Numbered from the stretch's first letter, positions 1-11,774 are shown. The stretch: DNA of 64,000 bases from Thamnaconus septentrionalis (GCA_009823395.1 CM020505.1:23355629-23419628); one strand, 5' to 3'. The notes: a model not told the origin generated them from the letters alone. Numbers and translations: made by a program.

Positions 1-1640
1 AGGGTGGTTGTTTTTCCCCCTTTTGTATTCTGATGACTCTATGACCATTAGCAGTGAGACATAGACTTCAGCCACAAACCCGGCTTTTACTGTGTTGCGA
101 CAGATTAATTCCATGTAAGGCAGCAGCTGTGCTGTCACGCAGAGGCAAGGCAACCGCAGTAGATAATAATAACACAAACCACAGAAATGTTCCGTGAGAA
201 GATTTATTTTTGACTCCTGAGCAGGAGGAGAAACAGCAGGGGGACGAGTCGAGGCAGGTAACAACCGGGCTCATTCATTGTCCACCATGCCTGAGTGGCT
301 GCGTTCTCCTGTTTTCTCCCATCACCTCCACCCTTTCTCTCCCACCACCACCTCCACCCGCCAAGCTCCTCAACCTGCAACCCTCGGCCATCCATCCTCG
401 TCAATAAATCCATCCGCTGGATCGATGCGGCAGCGAATCACTAAAAGTTATCAGCCGAAGCCCTGCCAAATCAGCAAACACAATCACTATGTAAATCCAT
501 CTCTGCTGCTCCTCCTGCAGAGACGACGGCGGCCTCTCCTTGGAGCTCTCGGTGCGAGCGAAGCCCATCCCTCTCCCCCTCCTCCTCCTCCACCGCGCTA
601 GAGGAGGAGATGATGGAAACGGACAACACTGGCAGCCTGAGCCTCGCTGAGCCGCAGCCTCGCTGGGGTCTTTGCTTCAGAGCCCAGTTCACAGCCACTG
701 GTGCAGGAGGTGCCGAGGATGGTCCAGAGGCGTGAAGCGCTCAGAGAACTGGGAGCGGGAGACAGGATGGACAGCGTGTTCCTATGACGGGCGCCCCCAG
801 GATCCACTTCCTGCCTGTATGGTATCAAGCACAACAGCCACGACTGCGTGTTGTCACGTGGACGGCCGAGTGGCCACAGGCTGGTCATTGATATGCTCCC
901 ATTGAGCTCTGATGGCGACATCTGCGCTTCTGTCAGTCACCAGGGTGCCACGGCCCCCACCTCACCATCGCCGTGGGCGACCCCCCCTCCCCCTTACCCC
1001 TTCCTCTGCTCCTCTCTCTCTCTCTCTCTCTCTCTCAGTCACTCTATCTGAGCCCCACTGACTCCCCCTCCTCCATCCAGACTCGCAGGTCTGCGGCAGA
1101 GGGGTCTCACCGTGATGAAATAGAGGCAGGCAGTTGTTCCTCCAGCCCCAGGGTCATTATTTAAAAAGTGACAGAGACTCCAGTGAGTGAACGTGGGAGA
1201 GGTGAGGGAGGAAGGAGGGAGAGGAGAGGAGAAGGGAGGGGGTGAGAGCGACACCCGGGAAAGAAGGAGGAGGAGGAGGGAGGAGGAGGAGGAGGAGGAG
1301 GGGCTCGCTCGTGCAGGTGTATTGTCCAGCGAAAGGGAGCGGCTGCTGGGAGACAAATGAATCCAGCAGGCATTTGGTACACACCGGAGATTGCTTATCG
1401 ATCCAGATCGCAGTATTCAGGCCGGCCTGAGAGAGGCCTGAGAATTTTCTGAGGGAGTTAATAACCTGGCAGCTCAGCTGTCTTGTCCAATTCACCAAAG
1501 GCAGAGGCCTAATCAGGGCTGGATTCCTTTTTCTGTCTGAGGAGGGGGCTCTCCTCTCCCTTCAGCTGGCTGGCTCCGCCCCCCCATCCCCTTCCCCCCG
1601 TCCCTCCCTCTGTCCACGGCCCCTCACTTCCACTCCATCG
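1..1640. other. gene-free low-complexity stretch
   Basis: Mixed sequence with pyrimidine-rich patches, a (CT)n run at about 1012-1036 and a GGA run at about 1264-1303. Short open frames here are proline- or serine-rich translations of simple sequence and none resembles a known protein. Confidence 0.7.
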
Positions 1641-1760
1641 GAGCTCTGCAAGTGATTGAAATGACAGCCTATAGAAAGAGGCTAATCAAATTGTTTATTA
1701 TCAGTCTGAATCAATATGTATGGATTGTTAAAACATCAAAGTCAGCCCCTTGGAAAAGTA
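1641..1760. promoter_or_regulatory. candidate regulatory element (Hox/TALE-type sites)
   Basis: A 120-bp complex AT-rich block after GC-rich simple DNA. It holds TGATTGAAATGACAG (1653-1667), which joins a Pbx/Hox-like half to a Meis-like TGACAG, then CTAATCAAATTG and TGTTTATT. It looks like a vertebrate developmental enhancer core. Conservation was not tested. Confidence 0.35.
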
Positions 1761-2099
1761 ATAGTGGACGGCCAGCAGCAGCTGCTCAGCCAGGGCCGGG
1801 GTCCCTGGGAGCCCCGGCTGCATTTAAAGCCACTTTCACTCTTACTTAAGTCCCGATGACCCGGAGGGGTCAGCTGGCTGAAGGGGACGTACGCGGTGGT
1901 GCGACGGCGCCGCCGCCCTCCAAACTTCCCTCCAGCTACTCACGTACACGTCCGTCCGGGCCCACTGATAAACAGTCCATCAAGTAAATAAATGAGCCTC
2001 GGTGGTGCTGAGATAAAGACCACTCGCTCACCTACTGTGCTCCAAGCAATATTTCGGAGAAGCGGTCATTGGTTCCCCTTTCAATTCAATACTTTCAAG

Positions 2100-2290
2100 C
2101 CATTTGTCCCTTCGGATGCAACTCTTCTGCCTTTAAGAAACAGTGGTGGGTTGCAAATGAGGTCAGGCTGATGAATGAGTCAGCTGAGGGGATCAAATTG
2201 CCTCGAGATGGACATTGTAGTTGGTTTCGGGCAGCGAGACAAGCTGGCTTGGAAGATTGATGGATAGCCATTGTCCATTCATTGGCGCAG
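2100..2290. promoter_or_regulatory. candidate regulatory element
   Basis: Non-repetitive block with an AP-1-like TGAGTCAGC site near 2177-2185, GATCAAATTGCC and several ATTG repeats. Open frames crossing it lack family features. Regulatory reading is inference from composition. Confidence 0.25.
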
Positions 2291-2654
2291 TGTGTGACGC
2301 TTGATGTTTGGGTGGGAGGGGGAGTGAGGGAGATGGGGAGGGGGGCCTTCTCCACCTCCGACACCCCGCAAACACACGGCACGTCCGGCCTCTAGAGAAT
2401 GATGTTGAATGATATCTCTTTCTGCAGCTCTCCATCTTGACCACTTTGCAGTGCCGGCCCACTGGAAGATGGATCGCAGCACCTCAGAGCCGCTGCAGGT
2501 CAAACGTGTGGAGGCATCAGCACCAGCCACGCCTCGGCTCTGCACTAGAACCAAACATGAGGTTCCGTCAGGCCGAGTTTTCATGGGCCGGACTCAGTCA
2601 CCAACATGTCATGACACCGCTTCCTCCTTTGCCTCCAATTTTCCTGTCACTCAC

Positions 2655-2985
2655 TTTGCCGTGTCCGAGATTGCCGGTTCAATGAAGCCGGGTCACCGTT
2701 TTAAACAGCGCACTAATCCATATTTATCAAAGAGAAGCGCTCTTATTGGACGTCCACTCGGCTCCTTATCACCGGCTCCATTACATGCGACACATGAAGG
2801 CGCCGTCATCCATCATACAGCAAATTTGTTGTGTCATTTTTCTTCAGGATGGAGGAGCAGGGCCCGGGGGCATATTGATCTTATAAGAAACATGAAGCTG
2901 AGACTCCAGAAGTGGTTTGTTTGGCTGTTATCAATAATTGCTTTAATAAGCATGGCAGGAGGGGTGGAAGACCTCTGAGGAATAG
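2655..2985. promoter_or_regulatory. candidate regulatory element
   Basis: A 330-bp complex block with GCACTAATCC, ATTTATCAAAG (TCF/LEF-like CAAAG), TTATCAATAATTGCTTTAAT and CTTATAAGAAAC. It is free of simple repeats, unlike its flanks. A 189-residue open frame overlaps it by chance. Confidence 0.4.
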
Positions 2986-4980
2986 ATAACTGGGAAATGA
3001 GTCTGTTAAAGCTGGGAGTATTTGCATCCCCCCTCATTTTTAGTGAGCGCTTGCTGTGCCAGATAAAATAAGGCAACGGCTCACTAAAAATAACCCACTT
3101 AACTTAACAGTGTGTTTTCACATAGATTTCAAGTGTCAAAATCATGTTCATTGTTTTCAGTACTAAAAGCAAAAAGTTTCACATGAAACAATTTTCAAAT
3201 CTATTTTTTCATTCCAGACTCCAGTTCCACACTCTCGTTTCTCTTGGTTCACCGTTCTATTTCTGATTTTCTTTTATCATTTTCTTAGTATAATAAGTCA
3301 TTTTTTTCTGTGTCATTATCAATTAATAAAACAAACTTTCAAACTTTTTTTGTCATTTTGAATTTTAATCATTTTAAATCCTGGGTCATACCACTGCATA
3401 ATTCAATTGTGAACCGCCCCTTGCAAAGTGGAGGTAATGTCACTAAAAACGACAGGTGCCAGTTATCCTCTGTCTCCTCTCTCCACCTGCCAGCCTGCTG
3501 CACCCACGGCCAACCACAGGCGGCAGGGTTACAGTGGGGCTTCTGCCAAAGCAGCGCTGGCCATGTTAATGCACCTTGTGGCTGCCACTCCTGACATGAC
3601 GGGGGTCTCTAATTAAAGAGTGCAATGAGACACCCCTCGCCCAGGCCTCCTCTACCAGCCCTGCGCCCACAATTAAGTCCTCCATGGGATCCAAGGCGCT
3701 GCTGCATTATTGATGGAGCAGAAGGTTTGATTAGAAACTCTTAACGTGGCTGCGGAACAGAGCAGCTGGTCCGCTGTCATTAAACACCGCTTCAACTGAG
3801 TCAAAACAGAGCGGCTGGACATGGACGGATGTCCAGGTTGTGAGGGTTGCAGAGGTGAGACCGGGGATTCCTTGGTCCAAAGGACATCTAGAGGGGGTCT
3901 TGTCTACTCTGATGGTTGATGTTGCCGTCAAACTAACGGGGCACTTAAAGGGACACAACAACCAAAATGTATACATCACACATATACTAACTATGAAAAA
4001 ATCAGTGGAAGCTCCAGTGATTTTCTAATCTGCACAACATTCTAGAGTTTTGCAGAGACGCTCGATCACTGAAACAAATGAAATAAAATATCATTTAGTG
4101 ACAAGATTTCTTCCTCAAATCAATGTCAGATTGGACTCCAGACAGAGACGGCATCTCTCGAGAAAGGAGAGAAGTTTCTCTTCTCTTAGGAGTACATGGC
4201 TACCACAGGCATGGCTGTTTCCCCCCCTCAATTATACTTCTGAACATTCATGAGGATTAGAATCCGACACTAGAGCCACCACTGAGCCACCGCTTTAATT
4301 ACTGAATGGGTTTCATCTCAATTTCGGTGAGGCTGTCCCTTTAAAGGGCCTGCAGGTACTTTGTATACTTTGCTACCATGGTTACTTCATGGTTACTTGA
4401 AACCCGTTGGCGTATTCTATCAGAAGGGAATAACACTGGTCTCCCACTCTGCTCCCACAGTGAGCAGTACCAGGGAAATAAGCAACTCTGTGTGAATCAC
4501 TCACACTTTCACCATCGTGACCAGTCTGCAGGAGGAAACTGCTGGGTTTCATGTCCAGGAAATACATGACAGGATTCATAAAGAAAGGAGGTGGGGGGGT
4601 AATACTGAACCAGGACAGTATGAGTCCTTTCCATGATGAGTCAGTCAATGTTTAAACTCTGCACATCTCTGTCAGGCGGAAACGTGCTCACATCAAAGCA
4701 GCAGCGGAGCGAGCGGAACGTCACGGTGTTTGTCAGTCAAGTGTGTATCCTGGGTGAGTACACAATGCATCACATCAAATCAAAAGCCCTGCTAACGAGA
4801 GCAGGATGATGCGCACACTGAACACTGGCGCAGGCGAGCAGACGTGCGGCTGTGGATGTAAACGCACGTCAAAACCTTCCACACGGCGGAGCTGGCACTG
4901 TTAGCCCGGTGTTGTTGGCACTGGTGTTAGTGGGGGCGGGGCGGTCGATGGAGTGAGTAATGTACGTTGGTCCGGCTCGC
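2986..4980. other. gene-free interval 3' of sall1
   Basis: AT-rich unique-looking sequence. The 3610-3760 part, with CACAATTAAG, CATTATTGATGG and TTTGATTAGAAACTC, could be a further regulatory block. No gene, RNA or clear transposon is visible. Confidence 0.55.
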
Positions 4981-4984
4981 CTCT

Positions 4985-5220
4985 GCAATAGGCCTAATTA
5001 ATACACACTCAGGGCTTGCTAACATTGTGGCTGAGAGTAGATCTCCTTCAGAGATACTTAATCCAGCTAAAGACGGCGGCGCTCAGCTCTGCTGCATGGC
5101 ACCACAATCAAAGGTGCTGGAGGGTCTCCAGTGGACTCATTAGCGGGCTGCACAGTGGTGGGGGCTCCAGATAAGGTGCAGCCCCTCCCACTGCCCCAGC
5201 AACACCCGTTAAAACGTTAT
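4985..5220. promoter_or_regulatory. candidate regulatory element
   Basis: Contains GGCCTAATTAATACAC, a TTAATCCAGC Otx/Pitx-like site, ACTCATTAGCG and CCAGATAAGG (GATA-like), in complex sequence that ends abruptly at a (CA)n array. Inference from motif density. Confidence 0.35.
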
Positions 5221-5228
5221 CGTCACTG

Positions 5229-5229
<1 letters not shown>

Positions 5230-5261
<32 letters not shown>

Positions 5262-5375
5262 GCTAGCTGACCTTAGCAATCAGCAGATGCTCATATTATT
5301 ATGACATTCATTAAGCATCAGCGAGGGAAACCCGACACATTCTCCAAAAGCCCTGTGATTGGTCACCATCTTAAT

Positions 5376-5409
<34 letters not shown>
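5230..5409. repeat. (CA)n and (GT)n microsatellite pair
   Basis: CA array at 5230-5260 and GT array at 5377-5409, in opposite sense about 115 bp apart, so the strand could fold. Ordinary fish microsatellites. Confidence 0.9.
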
Positions 5410-5411
<2 letters not shown>

Positions 5412-6339
5412 GGGTGAGATCTCTTCTTACCGGGGCAAGGGTCAGATATCAAGGACGGCAGTGATCAGTTGCTGCTCAGTGAACATCACGCAGGCTGACG
5501 AATCAACTGGCATCAGCTTCCTCCTCTCGCAGTTGCCGCCTTAAAATTGCCACCAAAAAAACTCAAAATCAAAATTTTACATTTCCTGCACGTCTTGCAC
5601 TGAGTTGAAAACAAGTTTCATTCAGTAACGTGAAGCCAATCTATCAGAGTTTAAAGACAAAGTAAAAGTCAATGTTATTTATAGCGTCCCGGCGGCGGCA
5701 ACTATCATCACATCAAATGGTCAAAGTCGTAAAGATAAGACTCGCTTTACTTTGCCCCCTGCTTCTGTCTAAAAGCGGCCGACATGTATGGAAAGCCACT
5801 GACGTTATCAGTATATCTATCCTGGTACCTGATGTGAATCCATAATGCAGCAGGTTAGTAAGTGGGATCAGCTTAAAGAGTGCTGAGCCATGTTAAACCA
5901 CTGCAACAGCGGCGCATGCATCATGTCCGCGCATTAATAAAAGGCAGCCGAGCCGTCGTTATAAGCGGCATACGTGCCCGGGCTCCACTTGCTGCCTCCT
6001 CTAATAGCTCACTGGTCAAGGGTGATTTATCTGATAAACTGCTATTGTGTTTCCACAGGCCTGAGAGATGGTGGAGTTTAGCCTCGGCCGCAGTAATGCG
6101 CTTTATAAACACCAAAAACAAATGGTTGCCTTGGGAGGAGGAAAGATGCGCCTTGTATATTTGCGTGGGTGTAGTGGGTGTGTGTGGGGGGGTCAAATTG
6201 TATCCTCCGGTGCCTCGGGGGGTGGTGGTGATGGTGGTGGTGGTGGGGGTCTCAGACAGGAGAAGCCTCAGTTGGAGCTCCTCCATCAAGCTGCCTCAGC
6301 AGGCATCACTCAGGCTTCAGTGCAAATTGCAGCCGGCGT
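5410..6339. other. gene-free interval with GGT-rich tract
   Basis: Unique sequence followed by a G/T-rich patch (GGTGGT runs about 6220-6246). Open frames across it encode low-complexity glycine or valine runs. Nothing else is recognised. Confidence 0.55.
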
Positions 6340-6700
6340 CCATTAGTTCTTTTCAGCCTCTAATATTGATGCAGATATCATTCCTATGTGCTGTGTCATT
6401 TGTTTGATATACTACGTGCGAGGAGTCGCCCGCCGTGTCGGCGGCGGCAGTGAATCAAATCAATTGATAGAGCGGTTAGCCCCCCCTCCCCTTCCCCTCC
6501 CAGGCACGGCGGGCTGCCGGCGAGCCGCCGAGTGAGCATGAAATATTATGGAGATTGTTCTTGAAAGTGATCTCTTCATCATCATTTGTCTGCAGCCCCG
6601 GCGATCCTATCCGACCCCCCCGCATAGCCCCGTACCCTCACCACCACCTCAGGCACCAGCTGTCATAACTAAATCAGCTGGATAATGCAGTCGTGTGCAC
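6340..6700. promoter_or_regulatory. candidate regulatory element
   Basis: Complex sequence with AATCAAATCAATTGATAG, GAAATATTATGGAG and TCATCATCATTTG separated by a C-rich patch, just before the 197-bp minisatellite. Inferred from composition. Confidence 0.3.
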
Positions 6701-6706
6701 ACTTCC

Positions 6707-7612
6707 TAGAAGCCCCAAATTTGTTGTGGGTGTGTCTTAGGGGGTCCTGATGAAGCAGCAAGTGGGCCCATGTCTTTAGGACAAAGTTGACCTTTGGCCC
6801 TGATAGACTTGCATTGAATTAGGGTTCGCGATAAGGCTGAAGCTAGGGTTAGGGTTAGGGTTAGCTGAAATTTGGGTTCTGGGTTTCAGGGTTCCTCATG
6901 GGCTAGAAGCCCCAAATTTGTTGTGGTGTGTGTCTTTTAGGGGTCCTGGTGAAGCAGCAAGTGGCCCCATGTCTCTAGGACAAAGTTGACCTTTGGCCCT
7001 CATAGACTTGCATTGAATTAGGGTTCGCGATAAGGCTGAAACTAGGGTTAGGGTTAGGGTTAGCTGAAATTAAGGTTACGGGTTTCAGGGTTCCTCATGG
7101 GCTAGAAGCCCCAAATTTGTTGTGGGTGTGTCTTAGGGGGTCCTGATGAAGCAGCAAGTGGGCCCATGTCTCTAGGACAAAGTTGACCTTTGGCCCTGAT
7201 AGACTTGCATTGAATTAGGGTTTGCGATAAGGCTGAAGCTAGGGTTAGGGTTAGGGTTAGCTGAAATTTGGGTTACGGGTTTCAGGGTTCCTCATGGGCT
7301 AGAAGCCCCAAATTTGTTGTGGGTGTGTCTTTGGGGGTCCTGGTGAAGCAGCAAGTGGCCCCATGTCTCTAGGACAAAGTTGACCTTTGGCCCTCATAGA
7401 CTTGCATTGAATTAGGGTTCGCGATAAGGCTGAAACTAGGGTTAGGGTTAGGGTTAGCTGAAATTAAGGTTACGGGTTTCAGGGTTCCTCATGGGCTAGA
7501 AGCCCCAAATTTGTTGTGGGTGTGTCTTAGGGGGTCCTGGTGTAGCAGCAAGTGGCCCCATGTCTCTAGGACAAAGTTGACCTTTGACCTTCATGGACTT
7601 GCATTGAATTAG
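6707..7612. repeat. 197-bp minisatellite with TTAGGG-like arrays, about 4.6 copies
   Basis: Units start with TAGAAGCCCCAAATTTGTTG at 6707, 6904, 7103, 7300 and 7497 (periods 197, 199, 197, 197). The first four each contain CTAGGGTTAGGGTTAGGGTTAG, about three telomere hexamers. Copies 1 and 3 share one set of variants (GATGAAGCAG, GTGGGCCC, CCCTGATAG, GAAGCTAGGG). Copies 2 and 4 share another (GGTGAAGCAG, GTGGCCCC, CCCTCATAG, GAAACTAGGG). This is a two-monomer higher-order pattern. The fifth copy is partial, lacks the TTAGGG part and resembles the second type. Confidence 0.93.
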
Positions 7613-7616
7613 TTTG

Positions 7617-8565
7617 GGTGTCGCCCTGACCTGCGTCCATCGTCCTGCTTCTAAACAATGCAGCGTGTTTCCCTTCAGAGGTCTTGAGTCCGTCGGCTGC
7701 TCTCGCCACTGAAGACGCCCTCTAGTGTCGTCCACCCCAGCGATGACATCATCACCCTGAGAGGCTCTGGGACGACTTCCCGAGTCTGTCTCCCGACTGA
7801 CTCCCACCCCGACCACCCAACACCCAACAGTTACCAGTTAAACCCCCCTCCCCCTCCTGCCCCCTTCCCCCCCGCTCCCGTCATTCCCAGCGCCGCTGAT
7901 GTCAAGCATCCCGGTGAGAGCGCTTCGTCACGGCCGTCCCTCCTCCCCTCTCTGGGGCCTCCTTGTCGATGTCACTTCCTGTGTCGCCACGCTGCTACTT
8001 CCTGTCAGCCTGCTGCTGCTCTGCTTCATGTCTGGCTGCCTGCTCACGATGAGGAGGGTGAGAGGGGCGTCACGGCACGTCGCTGCTCGCTCGTCAGCCT
8101 TCCTGCTCCCTCTCTCAGCCCCCTCACCCTCTCTTTGAGTCCCCCCCTCTCCCCCTCCGCCGACTGTTATGACAGCCAGTTGAGCTGCCACTCGGCTGTA
8201 AGCGAAGATGACGGAGGCGACGGCTGCTTCGGCTCTTCGCAGTCTGTTTGCGTGCGGCTGCATGGCTGTTTTTACTGCCCATAAATGGAGCGGTGTGCAT
8301 ATTCTCTGAGTCATTAAGGGGGTGAGGTGGCGGGGGGAGGGGTAGGGGGGGTCCATTCGGGAGACAGACTCGGGAAGAGGGAGACGACGCTCGCCACTTA
8401 GGCCAAGCTGTTGGGATGTCGTAAAAAAAACAGAAAGTCGTCCCGGAGCCTCTCAGGGTGATGATGTCATCGCCGGCGTGGACGAGACTAGAGGGCGTCT
8501 TCGGCGGCGAGAGCAGCCGACGGACTCAAAGCCTCTGAAGGGAAACACAGGTCAGGACGACACCC
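7617..8565. repeat. large imperfect inverted repeat (foldback structure)
   Basis: The left arm (7617-7796) and right arm (8358-8565) are reverse complements with insertions. Matched pieces: GGGTGTCG-CCTGACCTG, GTTTCCCTTCAGAGG, GAAGACGCCCTCTAGT, CCCTGAGAGGCTC and TCCCGAGTCTGTCTCCCG. The left arm has about 30 extra bases near 7634-7664 and the right arm about 58 near 8377-8434. The spacer of about 560 bp is C-rich and holds no recognised gene. It may be a foldback DNA transposon or a rearranged duplication; no transposase is present. Confidence 0.85.
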
Positions 8566-8670
8566 GTCGTCGTGACACCCAGCAGCTTCATCAGAGCCGC
8601 GACTGGCCGGTGAAAATCCTGAAAATAATCTGCTGCCAGGAAGGAAGTGTGAAGAAATGAGCATCGAGCC

Positions 8671-8714
8671 ACAACACACAAACACACAAACACACACACA
8701 CACACACACACACA
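8671..8714. repeat. (CA)n microsatellite
   Basis: Imperfect then perfect CA repeats; it separates the large inverted repeat from the small foldback to its right. Confidence 0.9.
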
Positions 8715-8769
8715 AAGCCTGGATATAAGTGAATGGGATTCATTGTGTCTTCATTTAATATATATGATT

Positions 8770-8945
8770 GTTCGTATTTTTCTTTTATCACAGACACAAA
8801 TATTTTATTTAGACGTCGTCTTCGTAGCTTCCCGTCTGGATGTGAACCTGGATCTTCCCCAGACGGCCTCACGGGTGGTGGTGTTGTGTGACAAGGACAA
8901 CAGTGAAAATATTTGTGTGTCTGTGACAGAAGAAAAATATTAAAA
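8770..8945. repeat. short inverted repeat (MITE-like foldback)
   Basis: ATTTTTCTTTTATCACAGAC and the bases that follow (about 8775-8806) are mirrored by GTCTGTGACAGAAGAAAAAT and the bases before it (about 8904-8940). Arms are about 33 bp with a spacer of about 100 bp. The outer flanks share AAAGCCTG in direct orientation (8715 and 8956). It looks like a small non-autonomous element or a foldback. Confidence 0.7.
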
Positions 8946-9883
8946 CCATTGTGTAAAGCCTGAATGTATTTCCCCTGGTAAAATAGTATCAAGTCCAACA
9001 TTTACACCAATTATGCGCTGACAAAACGCCGGGACAATGACGTCCAACCGCAGCCGCTAACATTTCTATTTCCCAAACAAGTGAGGAGGGAGGGGCCGGC
9101 CCAGGCTGCGACATCTGCACGAGTCTTGGTCAGTGGAACAATGAGGGCTCTTAACACCACCCAACAGAAACACTATTTATCACTGTAGTCAGATGAAAAT
9201 TCATACGCGGCTGCTGCACGACGATGTCGAGTCCATTAATCAAAGCCAGATGGAGCCGACACTTTACGGCTTCACTTCTGCTGCTCGCTTCCGTCAGACA
9301 CAGAGGTCGCCAAGGCCGCGTTGTCGCTGCGAGTGTGATGTGAGTACACAGGGACGTGCCGGGTGCATTTCTGCCTCTGTCATTTTCCAATGAGTGATGA
9401 AAGGCAGCAGCTCAGCATATTGATCAGCAGAAGCCTGGAGATGATGGGACGCAGCGCCGCTACCCAGCCACACAATGAATCGAGTCTGGAGCCTGGAGGT
9501 TTCTAAACGTCTCTCAGAGCTGGTGGAGGCACTCCACTATCACTTCACCTCGGTTATCATTTTTTGTGTATTTTTTGTGTTTTAGCAGAGCAAAGCAATT
9601 AAAAGCAGGAAGAAACAGAGGCGTGCGTGGAGGTGAATTAACGAGCTGAAAGCCACGCTCGAAAAAGTCAAATTAAGGAGGAAAACAGGGATCAAGCAGG
9701 GTGCAAGAAATGCCAAGGTTCATAAAAATAATGGTTTCAAATACCACTGAGACCACCCATCCTAAAAATGTTAGCTATGCACTCACGCCACTGTAAAATG
9801 CTGCTGGCATATGTGATGCAGATGTAACCGTCGTTCACTCAGAGCTCCTTGAGAACCAGGCGAGGTAACGTTCAGCTTGGTCG

Positions 9884-9887
<4 letters not shown>
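8946..9887. other. gene-free interval
   Basis: Unique, moderately GC sequence without repeats of note and without an open frame that resembles a protein. Confidence 0.5.

Positions 9888-9976
<89 letters not shown>
9888..9976. repeat. (GA)44 microsatellite
   Basis: An uninterrupted GA run of about 89 bp, a polypurine tract able to form triplex DNA. The open frame on the minus strand through it is only a Ser-Leu repeat. Confidence 0.97.
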
Positions 9977-9978
<2 letters not shown>

Positions 9979-10680
9979 TCAGCTGGAAACGTGCACGTCG
10001 ATAGATTTGTGTTTGAAATTAAAAAGCCAAACAAACTGAAGGACGTTGGATGAAGCTCCTCAGGTCGTGGGGCTGTGAAGCAGAGCGACTGCAGGAGGGC
10101 GTTGGACTGAACTGATCTTCAACCTTCAAGTTGCTCCAGAGTCGCAGAGTGTTTGTAGCCAAACAACAACAACAAAAACCACCGGAGCAAAACTCTACAC
10201 GTGGAGGCACCAGTGCAACCGTCTCAGCTGCCCCCTCCCCACCCGCTGCCCTGCTGGCACCAGCTGGGTGCCACTACCCCCGGCCCCTCCCCCTCCCCCT
10301 CCTCCACCCATCTCTTACTGGCACTGATTGGACAGGTAGGTGCAGGGGGGAAAAAAACAAACAAACAAACACAAACAACAAGCACGTTGCTTCTCTCCGC
10401 AATCTCTTTTTTTTTTCCACATATTCAGCGGAAAAGAATTTTATGGAGCATTTTTCATCTCGCCAGTCCAAAGTGGCTGCACACTGGGTACTGTCAGACA
10501 CATGGCCCTGCTTTTGGCTTGGCAAAGTTGCTTCTTAATTACACAGATATTGGCCTGGCACACAGAGAGCGCAGGCTGCTAGATAGCTCTAGCGCTCCGG
10601 CGAAACTCACCCTCTGAAGTTTCACTCTGACTTTAATATCCCTCTGAGTGCCGCTCCCACCGGGCTCTGCTTTGTCTCTG

Positions 10681-10715
<35 letters not shown>

Positions 10716-11205
10716 GCAGGGACATGCATGCTGGGCTGGAGTGGTGGGAGGGTCGGATGGAGGGAGGGGGGATGGGGCAGCCGATGTAGGACAACCTCTC
10801 ATGGCTCCCAGGGGGCAGATCTGTGCAAACTACGCTACAAATTACACAGTGGCTTTCTGTGCACCCCCAGCTAATGTAAACAACAACACCATTTCCCCTT
10901 TCTGCGCCATGAATCAGGCTGAACTGGTGCGACCCGCCGCTCACTCCACACCCTGCACTTTGTGCCCCTTTAATGACACACCTACGGCGGGGAGTGCAGC
11001 CTGGGGCTGGGCTGCTCCTCCCCTGACTTCATTCATGAAAACTCCACCTCCCTCCGCCTCCCTCCGCCACCAGCAGCACCAGCAGCGTGTCACACTGTGC
11101 AGCTGTTTCATTTTAGGAAGCAGGGACTGCAGAAAGTTTGCTTTGCAGCCACCAGACTCCTCTGCGAGCCAGTTGGAAACCGCAGCGAGCCTCGTCCGAA
11201 GTCCT
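9977..11205. other. gene-free interval with GT array
   Basis: Holds a (GT)n run at 10683-10710 and a possible regulatory block at 10470-10630 (TTGGCTTGGCAAAG, CTTAATTACACAG). A 230-residue open frame from 10648 is mostly translated simple repeat and has no recognisable domain. Confidence 0.5.
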
Positions 11206-11209
11206 CTGG

Positions 11210-11450
11210 CAAAGTTAAATATAGAGCCCTCGGCTGCTGTAAGAGATTTAATAAATTCCTCCTTCAAAGTTTGCATAATGCTCTCTGGTTTAAAAGACCA
11301 AAGTCCTCGCCCCTTGTTATTTCCCAGTCCTATTTGTTGATCTCTCTTTGCTGGAATATAGCATTTCAGTAATGGTCTGCTGCAGAGCAGCTGATGTGTT
11401 TAATAAACTTTACTGTGCCTCAGTCAGGCAGCTACCTCCCACTTTGTTCC
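11210..11450. promoter_or_regulatory. candidate regulatory element
   Basis: AT-rich complex block with GATTTAATAAATTCC, TTTGCATAATGC (POU-like), GACCAAAGTCC and TTTAATAAAC. It stands out from GC-rich flanks. Inference only. Confidence 0.38.
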
Positions 11451-11774
11451 AGGCCTGCAGGAAAGGCAGTGGGCCGTGGCAAAGGGGGGAATGATTCATT
11501 GACACTGTTAATACAGCAATTAAAGGCTCACTATATATAACCTAAATCTTGTAATCAATAACCCTTTCATTCACACCTGCATCTGTTTGGACTTATTAGA
11601 AACACCATAAAAAGTCAAGGTTAATGGATCAACCAGGTTCGTGACTAAAACACACTTGATTGATGTCGAACGTCGAGACACAACTGTGATGACACGACCA
11701 AGGCGGGACCATTGGTTCTGAAGGCTGCATATTGAGAGTTTTTCCAACTGTTTGAATAAAACTGACATTAAACC

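Noticed and set aside
2409..2978. 189-codon open frame
   Set aside because: No similarity I recognise; composition is that of translated non-coding DNA and it crosses a candidate enhancer.
6707..7612. Repeat read as a true chromosome end
   Set aside because: TTAGGG runs are only about three units long inside a 197-bp unit and ordinary sequence continues on both sides.
10648..11340. 230-codon open frame on the plus strand
   Set aside because: Starts in a Cys-Val repeat from a GT array, has no recognisable domain and overlaps a likely regulatory block.
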